A stretch of 64,000 nt of DNA from Paraburkholderia franconis (GCF_009362735.1 NZ_WHNP01000031.1:44579-108578), one strand, 5' to 3'. Positions 46,550 to 57,141 are shown, counted from the stretch's first letter. Notes: generated by a model not told the origin, from the letters alone. A program made the numbers and translations.

Positions 46550-47718
46550 TGCCGCACCTGCAGCAGTGTGACAATCGATGCATCTTCGAGACGCGTTGCG
46601 GCGACCCAATCGGATGCAATCTTTAGGGCATCAGCATCGCCGACCGCACGCGCGGCTTCGATCAGAATCCGCAGGTCTGGCGGCTCGCGCTGGACCAACC
46701 AGTTTTCGCGCGCGAGAATAAGTGCCGCTTTGGCATCATGTTCAACTGAGAGACGAAAGCGCGCCTCCTCCCGGCGATGCACGCTATCCCCGCGGCGACG
46801 CGCAGCGTCAAAGCGCGCTGAGAGATCCTCGCGGTGCGAAGCGAATGATTCGCGCAATTCCGGCAGCTGTTGTTCGGCCAGCACTAAACGAAGCAGCAGC
46901 GCGTCGTTTTTTGTAGCGTCACGCAAAAGTGGCAACAACTCTCGCGGACGACCCCGATCCAGCAGAAAATCGGCGTACGCCCCCTGCAGATAAGCGTCAC
47001 GCGGGTCGAGCGCAAGTGCGTCACGGAAATGTCGCTCGGCTGCATCGAAATCGCCGCGGCGAGCGGCAATTTCCGCGGCGAGCGTCAACGCCCACTCGCG
47101 CACGTCCAGATTGCCGACGCCTTGCGCAAGCACCTGCACGAGCGCCCCGTATGCGCTGGCTGCGTTGCCGGTCAGGCTAGCCGATGTCGCATCGCACCCG
47201 ATAACGACGATGGGTGCAACGAGTCCCTTCAGTTGCTCGCAATCGTGCCGCGCGTCCGCGTAGCGTCCGCGCACGCTGAGCACCGTGGCGCGCGTCAGTC
47301 GCGCCTGCGCGAGCGCCGGATGCGCAGCCAGCAACCGATCCAGATCGGCAAGCGAGCCTTCGAAATCATGCTGGCTTTGCTTGAGCGTTGCGCGAAGCAA
47401 TAATGCGGTCGGCGGCACATCCTCTCCGCTCCACCACGGCGCCAGCGCCGCCTGCGCCTGGCCGAAGAAGCGAGGATCGCCCAGCCTCCGCCCTGCTTCG
47501 AGAGCGCGACGCGCGACGGACATTGCCAGGTTGAGATTGCGCGGGTCCATCATCAGCGTCGCGCGCATGCGTTTCAGTTGCGCGAGCGCCGGATCGTTTT
47601 TTTCCGGGAGGTGTTCGAGCACCACCCCATCGCTCTCGGGTACGTATGGCTTCGCCCCGCTCTCGCCTGAGAGCAAGACAAGCGCGGCTACGACCGTGAC
47701 GAATGGCCAACCCGACAT
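46546..47718 (-). CDS. Tetratricopeptide-repeat secreted protein
   Basis: The 390-residue protein starts at the ATG at 47718 (MSGWPFVTVVAALVLLSGESGA, a signal peptide). The mature part consists of helical TPR-like repeats, for example ARLTRATVLSVRGRYADARHDCEQL and AERHFRDALALDPRDAYLQGAYADFLLDRG. It is the first gene of the TPR-HupE-DUF4331 operon and overlaps the next gene (ATGA). A scaffold role in the periplasm is a reasonable inference. Confidence 0.82.
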   Translation of the reverse strand: MSGWPFVTVVAALVLLSGESGAKPYVPESDGVVLEHLPEKNDPALAQLKRMRATLMMDPRNLNLAMSVARRALEAGRRLGDPRFFGQAQAALAPWWSGEDVPPTALLLRATLKQSQHDFEGSLADLDRLLAAHPALAQARLTRATVLSVRGRYADARHDCEQLKGLVAPIVVIGCDATSASLTGNAASAYGALVQVLAQGVGNLDVREWALTLAAEIAARRGDFDAAERHFRDALALDPRDAYLQGAYADFLLDRGRPRELLPLLRDATKNDALLLRLVLAEQQLPELRESFASHREDLSARFDAARRRGDSVHRREEARFRLSVEHDAKAALILARENWLVQREPPDLRILIEAARAVGDADALKIASDWVAATRLEDASIVTLLQVRQ

Positions 47719-48788
47719 CGACCTTCTCCCGTCTGCACTGGGTTGTACGCGAAAAGTCCCGATCTGGATGCAGCCGGCTGTCACTGTTGACTCCAGCGTC
47801 TTGCCTTTGTCTGCGCAATCTGGGCGTCCACCACGCCAGCGTGGTTCAGCATGATGGGTTAGCCAGAAGTAAAGCTGGTTTCGCTTGACGTTGATGTTGC
47901 TTGCACCAGGTCAAATGTCGATCAGGTCACGATACGTTTGCGCTACAGCCGCCCTACCTTGAATTAGATCTGTCTGTAACGCTCTGCACATAGCGCATCG
48001 CGAATGGGCTTTTTCATGGTTCGAGTTGCATTTTTGGCTTTATAGGCGACTTCTCAATCACATTCAACGCTTAAGATCCGTCATGAACCGTCAATACAAC
48101 GATGTCTTAAGCCACAGCGCGGGGGGCGCTGCTATGGCCAGAGCAGACATTCGCGCGTCATCACGGGACTCGCTGAAGCTGTGCGGTCGCTGATGCGCAT
48201 ACGACAATCTCTTTTCGATTGAAGGGACATCCAGTCTGCGACCGAAGCAATGGACGGTAGGCGACCCATTGCTGCCAATAGCCGGGTCACCTCGCCAACG
48301 TGCTCTTTTTATAGCCGCAGATCATCGCCGGGTACGTAGGCAATTGAGGTCCCGCTTCTGCCGCCATCGCCAACGCACGGAGAGTTGATCCCCATCGCTC
48401 AGGTTCGCAATTCTTGGGCGCCATGCTTCTGCAAGCGCATACATGCTCTGACTGTTCTTCTGCAAGCCCTATACCACATCAATAGAGCGCAGGATGCCCG
48501 CGCGACGAACCGGCATCCGTAACGAATCTTCTCCCACGTCCACCCGCGCACGTTGCTGCGTGACGATAGGAAGCGCCGTCATGATGAGGCAAATACGGTG
48601 GGTTGATTTCGCATGTCTATGCGCTCACTATGCTCAGGGCCTTCTGCCGATTCACCGCACAATCTTACGTCGGGCGTTTCGCAAGCCCCCGGAGCGTATT
48701 GAGGCGAGCGAAGGCTGCAGGCAGTCTGCCTGCGTCGTAGCAGTCGACCTGAACCGTGATCACGCGTCACCCAATAACGGAGGTTGCC
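47719..48788. other. Gene-free stretch of about 1 kb
   Basis: No reading frame here looks real on either strand and I recognise no RNA gene. It lies between the TPR-HupE-DUF4331 operon and a small conserved hypothetical gene. Confidence 0.5.
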
Positions 48789-49094
48789 ATGCGATTCGTG
48801 TTACACATCTCCCTGCCTGTCGAGAAGTTTAATCAAGCCGTCCGGGACGGGACGGCCGGAGAAAAGATGCGCCGGATCCTCGACGAAACGAAGCCCGAAG
48901 CCGCGTACTTCTGCGCGAAGGAAGGCATGCGCGGTGGGTTCCTGATCGTCGATATTTCAGACGTCTCCGAAATGCCTCGCTTTGCGGAACCATGGTTCCT
49001 GCTGTTCGACGCCACGGTAGAGTTTCTGCCAACCATGACGCCAGAAGATCTGCAGCGAGCTGGGCTGGACCAACTCGGCAAGAAGTGGCAATAG
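48789..49094 (+). CDS. Small conserved hypothetical protein
   Basis: The product is 101 residues from the ATG at 48789, preceded by ACGGAGG. It is soluble and reads as a ferredoxin-like alpha/beta fold: MRFVLHISLPVEKFNQ, YFCAKEGMRGGFLIVDI and WFLLFDATVEFLPTMTPEDL. The sequence around GGFLIVDISD-EMPRFAEPW is similar to small DUF3303-like proteins, but the assignment is weak. Monocistronic. Confidence 0.7.
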   Translation: MRFVLHISLPVEKFNQAVRDGTAGEKMRRILDETKPEAAYFCAKEGMRGGFLIVDISDVSEMPRFAEPWFLLFDATVEFLPTMTPEDLQRAGLDQLGKKWQ

Positions 49095-49885
49095 ACCCGC
49101 CCGATTTTCCGGCGGGGCAGCCACGCGGCGGCTGGGTCGCACTCGGACCGCTGGGGATCGGCCGCATCCCGGCAGCGCAAAGGGTCAGCGCTAGCGGTGG
49201 CAGCAGGTCCGGTTTGTCTCATCTTGAGCGACCCTTCACTGGCCGATGCGGTCGGCCCAAACCGACCCGAATGGGACAGTCGCTCGTCCGTACAACGGAT
49301 TCGACGGAACCCGGCGGCATCCGGCCGCCACAGTGACACCGCTCGCAACTGGCGCTCGCGCCGCCTGAGCGCGAGGAGATATCACGGGCGCTCGTTGCTG
49401 GCCATTCGATCCGATCAATTGCGATGCGACGTTCACGACCCCTCCACCTTCTGCCGTGAGGTCGGACGTAATGGACTCAATGTCGTGGTGAAGATCGTCC
49501 GAGGAGGACCTTGAACTACGAAACGCCAGTTGAACGATTTGAGCAAACTGTTGCATTCACCCGTTGAATCCGCAACCCCTTGCAGTCATTCGAGTCCGCG
49601 CGACGCGCAATGTCTGTTTTCAAGTGCGGATTCAACCGCCATTCGCTCATCTCTGGCTCGTGCCGTGAATTTATCGTGACCCACTCAAAAGAGCATTGCT
49701 TAATGCACGTTCTGGTCTATGAATCGAGTTGAAGGGTCGCGGTCGACCTTATCGCGCCATGCTCCGGGTGGCTAGTGGAGTCTTTTGAAGTACAGCGGAA
49801 ATTTTTGAAGTATAGCGGTCGTTTAACTTCCTCTGGCGCTCACTCTCGGAGCAATTTTTCGCCAGTCAGGGTAAGGAGGGTAGTC
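49095..49885. other. Gene-free stretch before the TIGR03118-like gene
   Basis: About 790 bp without a supported gene. The last 120 bases are AT-richer with AAG-rich direct similarity (TTTTGAAGTA at 49784 and 49805), a short duplication, and may contain the promoter of the next gene. Confidence 0.5.
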
Positions 49886-51082
49886 ATGATGTCTCAGGTC
49901 TCTAGGGTTCTCAAAGCGGCGGCCGTGATTGTCCTCGCCGCCGGTTTCACAATCGGGCATGCTGCTGACGATAATGCTTACGTCGTCACACCACTCGTGT
50001 CCAACGTCGCAGGCGCTGCCCCGAAGGTCGACGGGGTACTACAGAATGCCTGGGGTATCGCGTTTAGTCCGGCAGCAAGTCCATTCTGGGTCAACGACAA
50101 TGCCACAGGCTGCTCCACGCTTTATGACGGCGAGGGGACAAAGGTGGTGACGCTGCAGGTCTCCATCCCGCTGCCAGGCAATGTCATCCCGGACAGCGCC
50201 TGTCGTCCCTTCTCTCCCAACAATCCACCGAAGACCGCGCCCGCGGCGCCGACCGGGATCGTATGGAATCCCTCATCGGCGTTTCTCGTGCCAGGTACCA
50301 CGATCCCGGCCGTATTCATCTTCGCGACCGAGAACGGCACGATTTCCGCTTGGGCCGGTGGGCTGAATCCGCCGGATCACGCCGTACTCGCGGTCGATAA
50401 CTCGTCCATTCCCTCCGCCGCCAGCGGGGCCGTCTACAAAGGTCTTGTCTTTGGTGTGAACGCGAAAGGAGCATTCCTGTTTGCGACGAACTTTCGCTCG
50501 GGGCAGATCGATGTATTCGGACCTAGCGGCGGCCCGAAAGGCTTGTTCATGCCCGCGACGACCGACGGCGGCTTCATCGACCGAAAAATCCCAGCCGGCT
50601 ACGCCCCGTTCGGTATTGCGAACATCGATGGCGACCTTTTCGTCACGTACGCGAAGCAGGATGATCAGAAGCACGACGATGTTGCAGGCCGCGGTCACGG
50701 ATTCGTCGATGTATTCGATACAGACGGCCACCTGTTGCGCCGCTTTGCCAGCCGAGGTACGCTCGACTCGCCGTGGGGAGTCACGCGCGCATCGTTTGCT
50801 TTCGGCCGCTTCAGCGGCAAGATCCTGATTGGCAACTTCGGCAATGGCCAAATCAATGTCTTCAACAATGACGGCACGTTCGTCGATCAGCTGGAGGATG
50901 CACACGGCAATCCACTGGCTATCGACGGCTTGTGGACTCTGACACTCGGTGGCGGCCGCAACTCGAGCCCGGACACGTTGTACTTCTCGGCAGGTCCTAA
51001 CAAGGAGGTCAATGGACTGTTCGGTACCATAGCTCCGGTGAGCGCCTCCAAGGCACACGCGTCGGCTGAGCAGGGGCAATAG
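49886..51082 (+). CDS. TIGR03118-like secreted beta-propeller protein
   Basis: The 398-residue product starts at the ATG at 49886 with a strong TAAGGAGG. A signal peptide (about 28 residues, ending GHAADD) precedes repeated beta-propeller blades. NAYVVTPLVSNVAGAAPKVD, NAWGIAFSPAASPFWV, GLVFGVNAKGAFLFATNF, APFGIANIDGDLFVTYAKQD and GKILIGNFGNGQINVF are all typical of the family. Function is unknown. It lies 2 kb from the TPR-HupE-DUF4331 operon, on the other strand. Confidence 0.88.
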   Translation: MMSQVSRVLKAAAVIVLAAGFTIGHAADDNAYVVTPLVSNVAGAAPKVDGVLQNAWGIAFSPAASPFWVNDNATGCSTLYDGEGTKVVTLQVSIPLPGNVIPDSACRPFSPNNPPKTAPAAPTGIVWNPSSAFLVPGTTIPAVFIFATENGTISAWAGGLNPPDHAVLAVDNSSIPSAASGAVYKGLVFGVNAKGAFLFATNFRSGQIDVFGPSGGPKGLFMPATTDGGFIDRKIPAGYAPFGIANIDGDLFVTYAKQDDQKHDDVAGRGHGFVDVFDTDGHLLRRFASRGTLDSPWGVTRASFAFGRFSGKILIGNFGNGQINVFNNDGTFVDQLEDAHGNPLAIDGLWTLTLGGGRNSSPDTLYFSAGPNKEVNGLFGTIAPVSASKAHASAEQGQ

Positions 51083-51728
51083 CCGGCAGCGCGTGGTTCC
51101 CCGTGCAACTCCAGAAGCACGGTAGCGCTGACCATCGACGATGTGTCGATCCGGGTTGGAGACGAAGGACGTGAGCACAGCCGGTCGCGGAGCCTCGCCC
51201 GACGCGACCGGCTCTTCTCGGGCCAGACCGGGAGCTGCCTGTCCGCACGCAGGCAGACAGAATGCCGTCAGAACGGTTCACCAACCATCTCTTCGCTCTT
51301 GCGCCAAAGTGCATGAGCGTTTGCAACGTCGAGCGCATAACGTCGAAAACACGCTGGCGCGTGTAAGGACTTCGCTTACGTGACAGTTCTCACAATATCT
51401 GCCTCCCGACGCGAACGGGCGCGGTCGACCCACTCCGGCCAGTCAGTCCCCTCCGAATCAGCCGTTCAACGTTTGACACGAGTCGCGTGCGAAGGCTTGT
51501 TCTTGACTCGCTGCTCGATGAAAAGGAAAACAGAATGCCCGCTTCTGCGTTTCTGAATAAAGCGGAAGGCGGATCCGTTGAATGCATGTCTGGCCGGCAT
51601 GTGAGCCAGAGGTAAACGTCCAGCTACTTACGGCAGAGGACGGTGGCCGTGAGGAGCGGTCGGTAAGGTTGCCTACCTATCTTCCAATCCGCCCGCTGAA
51701 CTCACGCGCTGCCAGTCGCAAGGCAAAG
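51083..51728. other. Gene-free stretch of about 650 bp
   Basis: I see no supported gene and no clear terminator; the flanking genes converge here. Confidence 0.4.
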
Positions 51729-52019
51729 TTACTTCAGTTGAATGAGGACTGATCCCTCCGTTATCTCCGGCGCGCCTACGCCCGTGCTTGCGGCGTTTGC
51801 CGCGATCCAGTCCTTCGCCTTCTGCACGCTTTCGTCGCAGCCTGCCTTGTCCTGGCAAACCGTCACCGAGAATCCGCCATCGCCGCTGCGTGCGAGGGTA
51901 TAGCCGACAAAGCCTTTGACCGAACGCATCAGTTCTTCAACGTCAGCCGTGCGTGTCTCCAGCAGATCGAACAACTCCTTCGCACCCTTTCCGGAAAATC
52001 TCCTGATAACGGTTTGCAT
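51729..52019 (-). CDS. Small conserved hypothetical protein, ABM-like fold
   Basis: The product is 96 residues, starting at an ATG after TAGGAGGACG. The sequence MQTVIRRFSGKGAKELFDLLE ... VKGFVGYTLARSGDGGFSVTVCQDKAGCDESVQKAKDWI suggests a dimeric alpha/beta-barrel (antibiotic monooxygenase-type) stress protein. No catalytic residues identified. Monocistronic. Confidence 0.75.
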   Translation of the reverse strand: MQTVIRRFSGKGAKELFDLLETRTADVEELMRSVKGFVGYTLARSGDGGFSVTVCQDKAGCDESVQKAKDWIAANAASTGVGAPEITEGSVLIQLK

Positions 52020-52590
52020 GATTGCGTCCTCCTATTTGATGGACCAGCGAGGCGAGCATGCCACACAATCACGCACCGGAGTAACCGCTCTTTCCGACAG
52101 CGAGTAGTGTGTGGATGCAATTGAGAAGGCCGCGCAGCTGATTCAGCGACCAATACCAAGTGTAGTAACTTTGCGATCGTAGTAAACGTGGGAAGCGGTG
52201 CAAAAACCTGGTGCCCTCGGCCAACGTCCGCGAGTGGCCCGATTGCTGCCCGACGCGGCCGGCCGTAGTCGACCCGTTGCTGACGGACATTCGGTCGCGC
52301 GTCCAAAGGCAACTAATAAAGTGTTCCGGACGTACACGACGGCCTCTCAGGGACGGCGGTTCGGACATCCCCAAAGATCGTTAGGCACCCTACAGTAGCG
52401 CGGCCGTTCGACGAGCGAGCCGGACAATTCGTGCGGCGGCAAGGTCGAACGGCAGCCACTCTTAGCGATCAATGGGCGAAATGACCTCTTTCCCAACACG
52501 CACGGTATTGTTTGTCTCGGCATCACAGAAGTTGCGCCCTTGCCGCTATATGCCCTAATGACGCATTCGCGCGCAACGACGCGCGAAAGC
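52020..52590. other. Gene-free stretch of about 570 bp
   Basis: No supported coding frame. It contains the promoter region of the small minus-strand gene at its left side. Confidence 0.4.
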
Positions 52591-53052
52591 TTATAGGCCA
52601 GACTTGCTTGATGCAGGCTTGAAATGCCCGGCGGTGCTGTTTCCCGCCGCCACACTGCGCAGAACTTCCAGCGCACTGCGTTCCACCCAGTTGTGCCGCA
52701 GCAGCCCATCCTCGCCGACGTGCAGGACGGCCGTTCCCGTCATGTCGATCGGTAAGCCCGATGGCTCCGAACCCATAAAGCCGTTGTTCTTCCCCGTAAC
52801 CCGCCATCGACTGACCACTCGATCGCCGGTTTCGTTCTGAAACGTCTCGATCACATCGAACTCGAACTCATCGATACTGGCGAGGAATGCAGCAACCCAC
52901 TTCTTGAACGTTTCACGCGATTTGATCTCCACTCCACCCGAGGTGACCGTGAAGTCGTCGGTGACCAGATGGTCCGCAGCGTGTGGATTGCGCAATTGCC
53001 AGACTTCATGCCAAAACCTCTCGACGACCTGGACTGAATTCTTCCGTGCCAT
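52591..53052 (-). CDS. SnoaL-like NTF2-fold protein
   Basis: The product is 153 residues from the ATG at 53052 (MARKNSVQVVERFWHEVW). The opening helix, HAADHLVTDDFTVTSGGVEIKSRETFKKWV and the sheet region with SRWRVTGKNNG ... IDMTGTAVLHVGEDGLLRHNWVERS are typical of SnoaL/ester-cyclase proteins. Substrate unknown. It lies 67 bp after the FUSC gene on the same strand and may be co-transcribed. Confidence 0.85.
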   Translation of the reverse strand: MARKNSVQVVERFWHEVWQLRNPHAADHLVTDDFTVTSGGVEIKSRETFKKWVAAFLASIDEFEFDVIETFQNETGDRVVSRWRVTGKNNGFMGSEPSGLPIDMTGTAVLHVGEDGLLRHNWVERSALEVLRSVAAGNSTAGHFKPASSKSGL

Positions 53053-53119
53053 TTCAAATCTCCCCTTCATGCAGAACAAAAAATCCCTTCGTTTGACGCT
53101 CCGCTGCCTTCGGAACCTC

Positions 53120-55165
53120 TCATTGAGCCGGCGCAATTCCCGCAGCAGTAACGTGCTTCAACAGCGAGGCGATTTCAGCAATCCTCGCGCGGATGGCCAG
53201 TACGGTTTGATCGGCATGCCACGTCTGATGAAGTTCAGCATCGGCCGCGATGAGCCGTGCATGCCACGCATGAGGCTCGATATCCCTGAGATCCGAGAGC
53301 AATTGGTCCAGTGCCTTTTGCGTGGTTGGTGAAAGCGCTCCAGCAGCGATGCGCAAACCATTCTTCAGTTCGAGCAGTTCGGACCCTATCTCGATCCACG
53401 ACATGCATTCATCCACTTCCTCTGCGGATGCCGCGGGCAATGCGATTCGCACGAGCGCGTCGATGCTTCGGCTTTGCCACTCGTGATGCGTGATGGCCGT
53501 TCGCCGCCCGAGGGGCGAAGCGATCAATGTCCCGATCGTGTCGGCTATTCCCACCAGACGGCGTTTGCCCCGCCGGCTCTCAAATCCAGGTGATGGAGCC
53601 AGATGGAATGCGAACGCGGCCAGCGCGGAGCCAGCGAGTACACCTGTTGCATTGCCGCTCACCACGCTTGCCGTCGTATGCGCTATCGCTGCCGGATCGG
53701 CCACAACGAGGAATACGAGGCAGAAGCCTGATGCCCAAAATCTATTCGAAAGTAGAGACGACAATACAATCGCCAGAAAAACGATACCGCCCTCCGCGAG
53801 CACAATCCCCGCCGGATGCGCAATGTGCGGCGCAACCGTCACGCAGAACACAAGCGCAGCGCCCATGCCCACGGCGCCCGAAGCTAGAAAATGAACTGCC
53901 GTATGTCGCGGGTTGGGTCGAATCGAGAAAAGGGCAATCGCGATAGCCGTGAATGCGACGAACAGCGGCCCGCCTTGCCAGCCGGTGTTCATCCAGACCG
54001 TTCCAGCGAGCAGCAATGCAATCGCAGCGCGTAACGCCGCGGCTACCGCGTAAGTGCGATCGCGTGTATAGACGGGCGCGGGATAGCTTTCTGCAAGGGC
54101 ATCTCGACTTTCGTCGTCCCCTGTCAAACGGGCGGATACTCGCAGCGCTCCTTCCGCCGCGCCGAGCAGTGCTGAGACGAGATCGATGCGTCGGCGTTCG
54201 ATGACGGTTTTCGCCCGAGCGGATGAAAGCGTGGCGCGCAATGCGCGCAGTTGCGCGAAAAAGACAGCTGTCTTTTCGCATTCGGTTGCGCTATCGCCAC
54301 GCAGTTGATGAGCGATCGACCTAAGCAATACCGATGCTTCGACAACGATCTCCCCGATCTCGTCGCTTATTGCATTACCTTGTGACGCAGCCGCTTCGAA
54401 GTTCCGCTCGATGCCTCGCGACACCACAAGCAGACTCAGGAGCGCCGACACGACGCCGCGCAGACTACCGGTGCGGGTCCACAGCGCCGGCGATTCAGCA
54501 GCCGCGCTCAGCACCGCGCCATCAAGCGCGAGGATATCGCTCAATTGCCGACGCAGCCGCTGCGGGCCAGTGCCGTCGATGGCCCGTGGGCGCGGCAAGC
54601 CTGCGAGCCGGTCTGCACTCCACGCGCATGCTGCGCTTATCGCATGCCGGATGCGCCGGACTGCAAGTCCGCCGTGCACACTTTCGCGCGAGAAATCGAT
54701 GACAAGCAGCCCGCATGTAATACCGACGAGCACCCCGACGCAGCGGTCCTTGCCGACCTCAAATAACTGTGCGGAATCGCCCGACAACGACATCGCGATG
54801 ATGACCGCGCTGTAACCCGCCAGCACGGCACCGTATGCGCGGTAATTGCGCAATGAGGCGCCCGCATAGACACACGCCGCAAGCCACACCGCCAGCAGGC
54901 CGACAAGCAACGGCGCGTTGCCGTGCGCTACCAGCACCACCAGCACGCCGACAGGCGCACCGACAGCCGTGCCGAGCGCGCGATCGAGCGATTTCAACAG
55001 ACTGTCTCCGCGTGCCGGAAGCGCCAGAGAGACCACTGTCCACGCGGCCCAATGAGGCTCGTGAAGGCCAGCTAGGATAGCGCAGAGCAGGCCTAGCGCA
55101 GCCGCCAGCGCAGTACGGCCAGCGAACGTCACAAGGCCGCGAGAGGGAATCCACGTCGAACGCAT
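53120..55165 (-). CDS. FUSC family membrane protein (aromatic acid efflux, AaeB-like)
   Basis: The product is 681 residues with two clusters of membrane helices separated by a long cytoplasmic helical domain, the FUSC/AaeB layout. The N-terminal cluster begins FAGRTALAAALGLLCAILAGLHEPHWAAWTVVSLALP with SLDRALGTAVGAPVGVL. The second is near 390-540 (AVAAALRAAIALLLAGTVWMNTGWQGGPLFVAFTAIAIALFSIRPNPRHTA). Such proteins export hydroxylated aromatics. No membrane-fusion partner is adjacent. An aldehyde dehydrogenase lies just upstream on the same strand. Confidence 0.88.
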   Translation of the reverse strand: MRSTWIPSRGLVTFAGRTALAAALGLLCAILAGLHEPHWAAWTVVSLALPARGDSLLKSLDRALGTAVGAPVGVLVVLVAHGNAPLLVGLLAVWLAACVYAGASLRNYRAYGAVLAGYSAVIIAMSLSGDSAQLFEVGKDRCVGVLVGITCGLLVIDFSRESVHGGLAVRRIRHAISAACAWSADRLAGLPRPRAIDGTGPQRLRRQLSDILALDGAVLSAAAESPALWTRTGSLRGVVSALLSLLVVSRGIERNFEAAASQGNAISDEIGEIVVEASVLLRSIAHQLRGDSATECEKTAVFFAQLRALRATLSSARAKTVIERRRIDLVSALLGAAEGALRVSARLTGDDESRDALAESYPAPVYTRDRTYAVAAALRAAIALLLAGTVWMNTGWQGGPLFVAFTAIAIALFSIRPNPRHTAVHFLASGAVGMGAALVFCVTVAPHIAHPAGIVLAEGGIVFLAIVLSSLLSNRFWASGFCLVFLVVADPAAIAHTTASVVSGNATGVLAGSALAAFAFHLAPSPGFESRRGKRRLVGIADTIGTLIASPLGRRTAITHHEWQSRSIDALVRIALPAASAEEVDECMSWIEIGSELLELKNGLRIAAGALSPTTQKALDQLLSDLRDIEPHAWHARLIAADAELHQTWHADQTVLAIRARIAEIASLLKHVTAAGIAPAQ

Positions 55166-55258
55166 AGTCTTGACTTGCCTGCTTGCTCAAAGGGTTAAGC
55201 GGTGAACGATCGCCGGCGCGCTGTCGCGTCGACGATCGTCATCATCAGTCGCCTCGGC

Positions 55259-56737
55259 CTAGCTCAGCACGAACGGGTTTTCGACACCCGGCGTCGGATT
55301 GATGAACACGCTCTTTGCTTCGAGGTATTCGTAGACCGCACGAATCCCGTTTTCACGACCGATTCCGGAGGCCTTCACGCCGCCGAACGGTGCGAGATAG
55401 CTGACGAGGCGATAGGCATTGACCCATACGCTGCCTGCTTCCAGCCGCTTCGGCACCGTCATGGCGCGGCGAAGGTCGCGCGTCCAGACGCCAGCCGCGA
55501 GACCATAGTTGCTGTCGTTGGCAATGGCGATCGCTTCCTCCTCCGTGTCGAACTTGATGACGGCCACGACCGGTCCGAACACTTCTTCCTGAGCGATGCG
55601 CATTTCGTTGTGCACGTCAACGAAAATGGTCGGTTCGACAAAGAGGCCTTTCTCCGTGCCAGGTCGCGTCGAGCGATGTCCGCCCAACACGAGGCGTGCG
55701 CCTTCCTGCTTCGCCACATCGATGTAGTACAGAGTCTTTTCGAGTTGCGGCTGGGTCGATACGGGACCCATGTTCGTATCCGGCGACATCGGATCGCCGA
55801 GCCGCACATCCTTCATGAAGTTCACCAGCCGTTCGACGAACTCGTCATGGATGCTCGAATGCACGAGCAGGCGCGATCCCGCCATGCAGCTTTGGCCGGT
55901 TGCCGAAAAAATGGCGGTGACGGCGCCTTTCACGGCATCGTCGAGGTCGGCATCCTCGAACACGATGTTGGCCGACTTGCCACCCAGTTCGAGCGAAACA
56001 CGCTTGAACGAGCGCGCCGCATTCTCGTAGACATGGCGACCGCCACCTTCGCTGCCGGTGAAAGCTACGCGCGCGACCAGGGGATGACCGACCAGCGGTT
56101 CGCCGACTTCCTTGCCGAATCCGGTTACGATATTGACGACGCCGTCCGGCACGCCCGCCTCTTCGCAGAGCCTTGCAAACAGGATGGAAGATGCCGACGA
56201 GAATTCTGATGGCTTGATGACGACCGTATTGCCGGCGGCGAGCGCTGGCGCGATTTTCCACACCGCGAGCAGCAGCGGGGAATTCCACGGTGCGATCGTC
56301 GCGACTACACCGAGCGGTTCGAACGTGCTGTAGTGAAAAATTCCCGCTTTATCGAACGGCGTGACATCGCCCTGGATCTTGTCGGCGAGACCGCCGTAGT
56401 AGTAGAACCATTGCGGCAAATATTGCATCTGCTTCAGCATTTCGTCTTTCAACTTGCCGTTGTCCTTTACTTCCAGATCGGCGAGTTCCTCCGCATGCGC
56501 GGCGATCGCGTCGCCGATCTTGTGAAGCGCCATCCCGCGCTGGCTCGCGGTCATCGTGGCCCAAGGGCCGCTCCTGAATGCAGCATGCGCTGCGCGCACG
56601 GCCGCATCGACATCGTCGGCTGTGCCGCGCGGCACCTCCGCCCAGACTTCGCCGTTGTAGGGATTGATACTCTCGAAGGTCCGACCATCGCTCGCACCGC
56701 GCCACTCGCTGCCGATGCGCATCTTGAACTGTTCCAT
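55259..56737 (-). CDS. Aldehyde dehydrogenase family protein
   Basis: The product is 492 residues from the ATG at 56737 (MEQFKMRIGSEWRG). All family residues are present: PWNSPLLLAVWKIAPALAAGN (cofactor binding), ELGGKSANIVFEDADLDDA with the catalytic Glu, and TGQSCMAGSRLL with the catalytic Cys. The substrate is unknown; the aromatic-efflux-like FUSC protein downstream suggests an aromatic or branched aldehyde. It lies 80 bp after a DUF4148 gene. Confidence 0.94.
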   Translation of the reverse strand: MEQFKMRIGSEWRGASDGRTFESINPYNGEVWAEVPRGTADDVDAAVRAAHAAFRSGPWATMTASQRGMALHKIGDAIAAHAEELADLEVKDNGKLKDEMLKQMQYLPQWFYYYGGLADKIQGDVTPFDKAGIFHYSTFEPLGVVATIAPWNSPLLLAVWKIAPALAAGNTVVIKPSEFSSASSILFARLCEEAGVPDGVVNIVTGFGKEVGEPLVGHPLVARVAFTGSEGGGRHVYENAARSFKRVSLELGGKSANIVFEDADLDDAVKGAVTAIFSATGQSCMAGSRLLVHSSIHDEFVERLVNFMKDVRLGDPMSPDTNMGPVSTQPQLEKTLYYIDVAKQEGARLVLGGHRSTRPGTEKGLFVEPTIFVDVHNEMRIAQEEVFGPVVAVIKFDTEEEAIAIANDSNYGLAAGVWTRDLRRAMTVPKRLEAGSVWVNAYRLVSYLAPFGGVKASGIGRENGIRAVYEYLEAKSVFINPTPGVENPFVLS

Positions 56738-56817
56738 CACGGTACTCCTTGCCTGTCTAACGTGAGCCGGCAGCCGCATCAGCTGCGACAGATGCCGGCG
56801 CTGTTACGGATTGGCGG

Positions 56818-57141
56818 TCATTGACCGAAATAGATGCTGTCCCGTGCTTGCGGCGCGGTCACGGTGCGGCGCCCGCTTTGCGAGCCACCCGTGACGGTGC
56901 CTCCCACGGAAGAGGCTTCAGCATTCCCGGCGTTCGTGCTGGCGTTCTGGAGCGCGGCGGCTGCGCGCAGTTGAGCGGCGGGATAGGTGGCATCGGGCGC
57001 GTCGAACACGCCCGATGCGCGGGCCTGAACGAGTTCGGCCCGAACTTCTTCGCGGGTCTTGCCGTGTGTCGCAGGCCCGGCGAACACGGACGAGGATACG
57101 ATAGCGCCGGCAATGACGGCCGGGATCAGAAAGCGTTTCAT
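56818..57141 (-). CDS. DUF4148 secreted protein
   Basis: The product is 107 residues with a signal peptide (MKRFLIPAVIAGAIVSSSVFA) and the DUF4148 motif GKTREEVRAELVQARASG. The tail is Ala, Ser and Gly-rich. This family is largely restricted to Burkholderiales. Function unknown. It has a good AAGGAGC ribosome-binding site and may be its own transcript. Confidence 0.92.
   Translation of the reverse strand: MKRFLIPAVIAGAIVSSSVFAGPATHGKTREEVRAELVQARASGVFDAPDATYPAAQLRAAAALQNASTNAGNAEASSVGGTVTGGSQSGRRTVTAPQARDSIYFGQ

Noticed and set aside
48494..48832. Frame of 112 codons upstream of the small gene at 48789
   Set aside because: It overlaps the better supported gene in another frame and has no similarity or ribosome-binding site.
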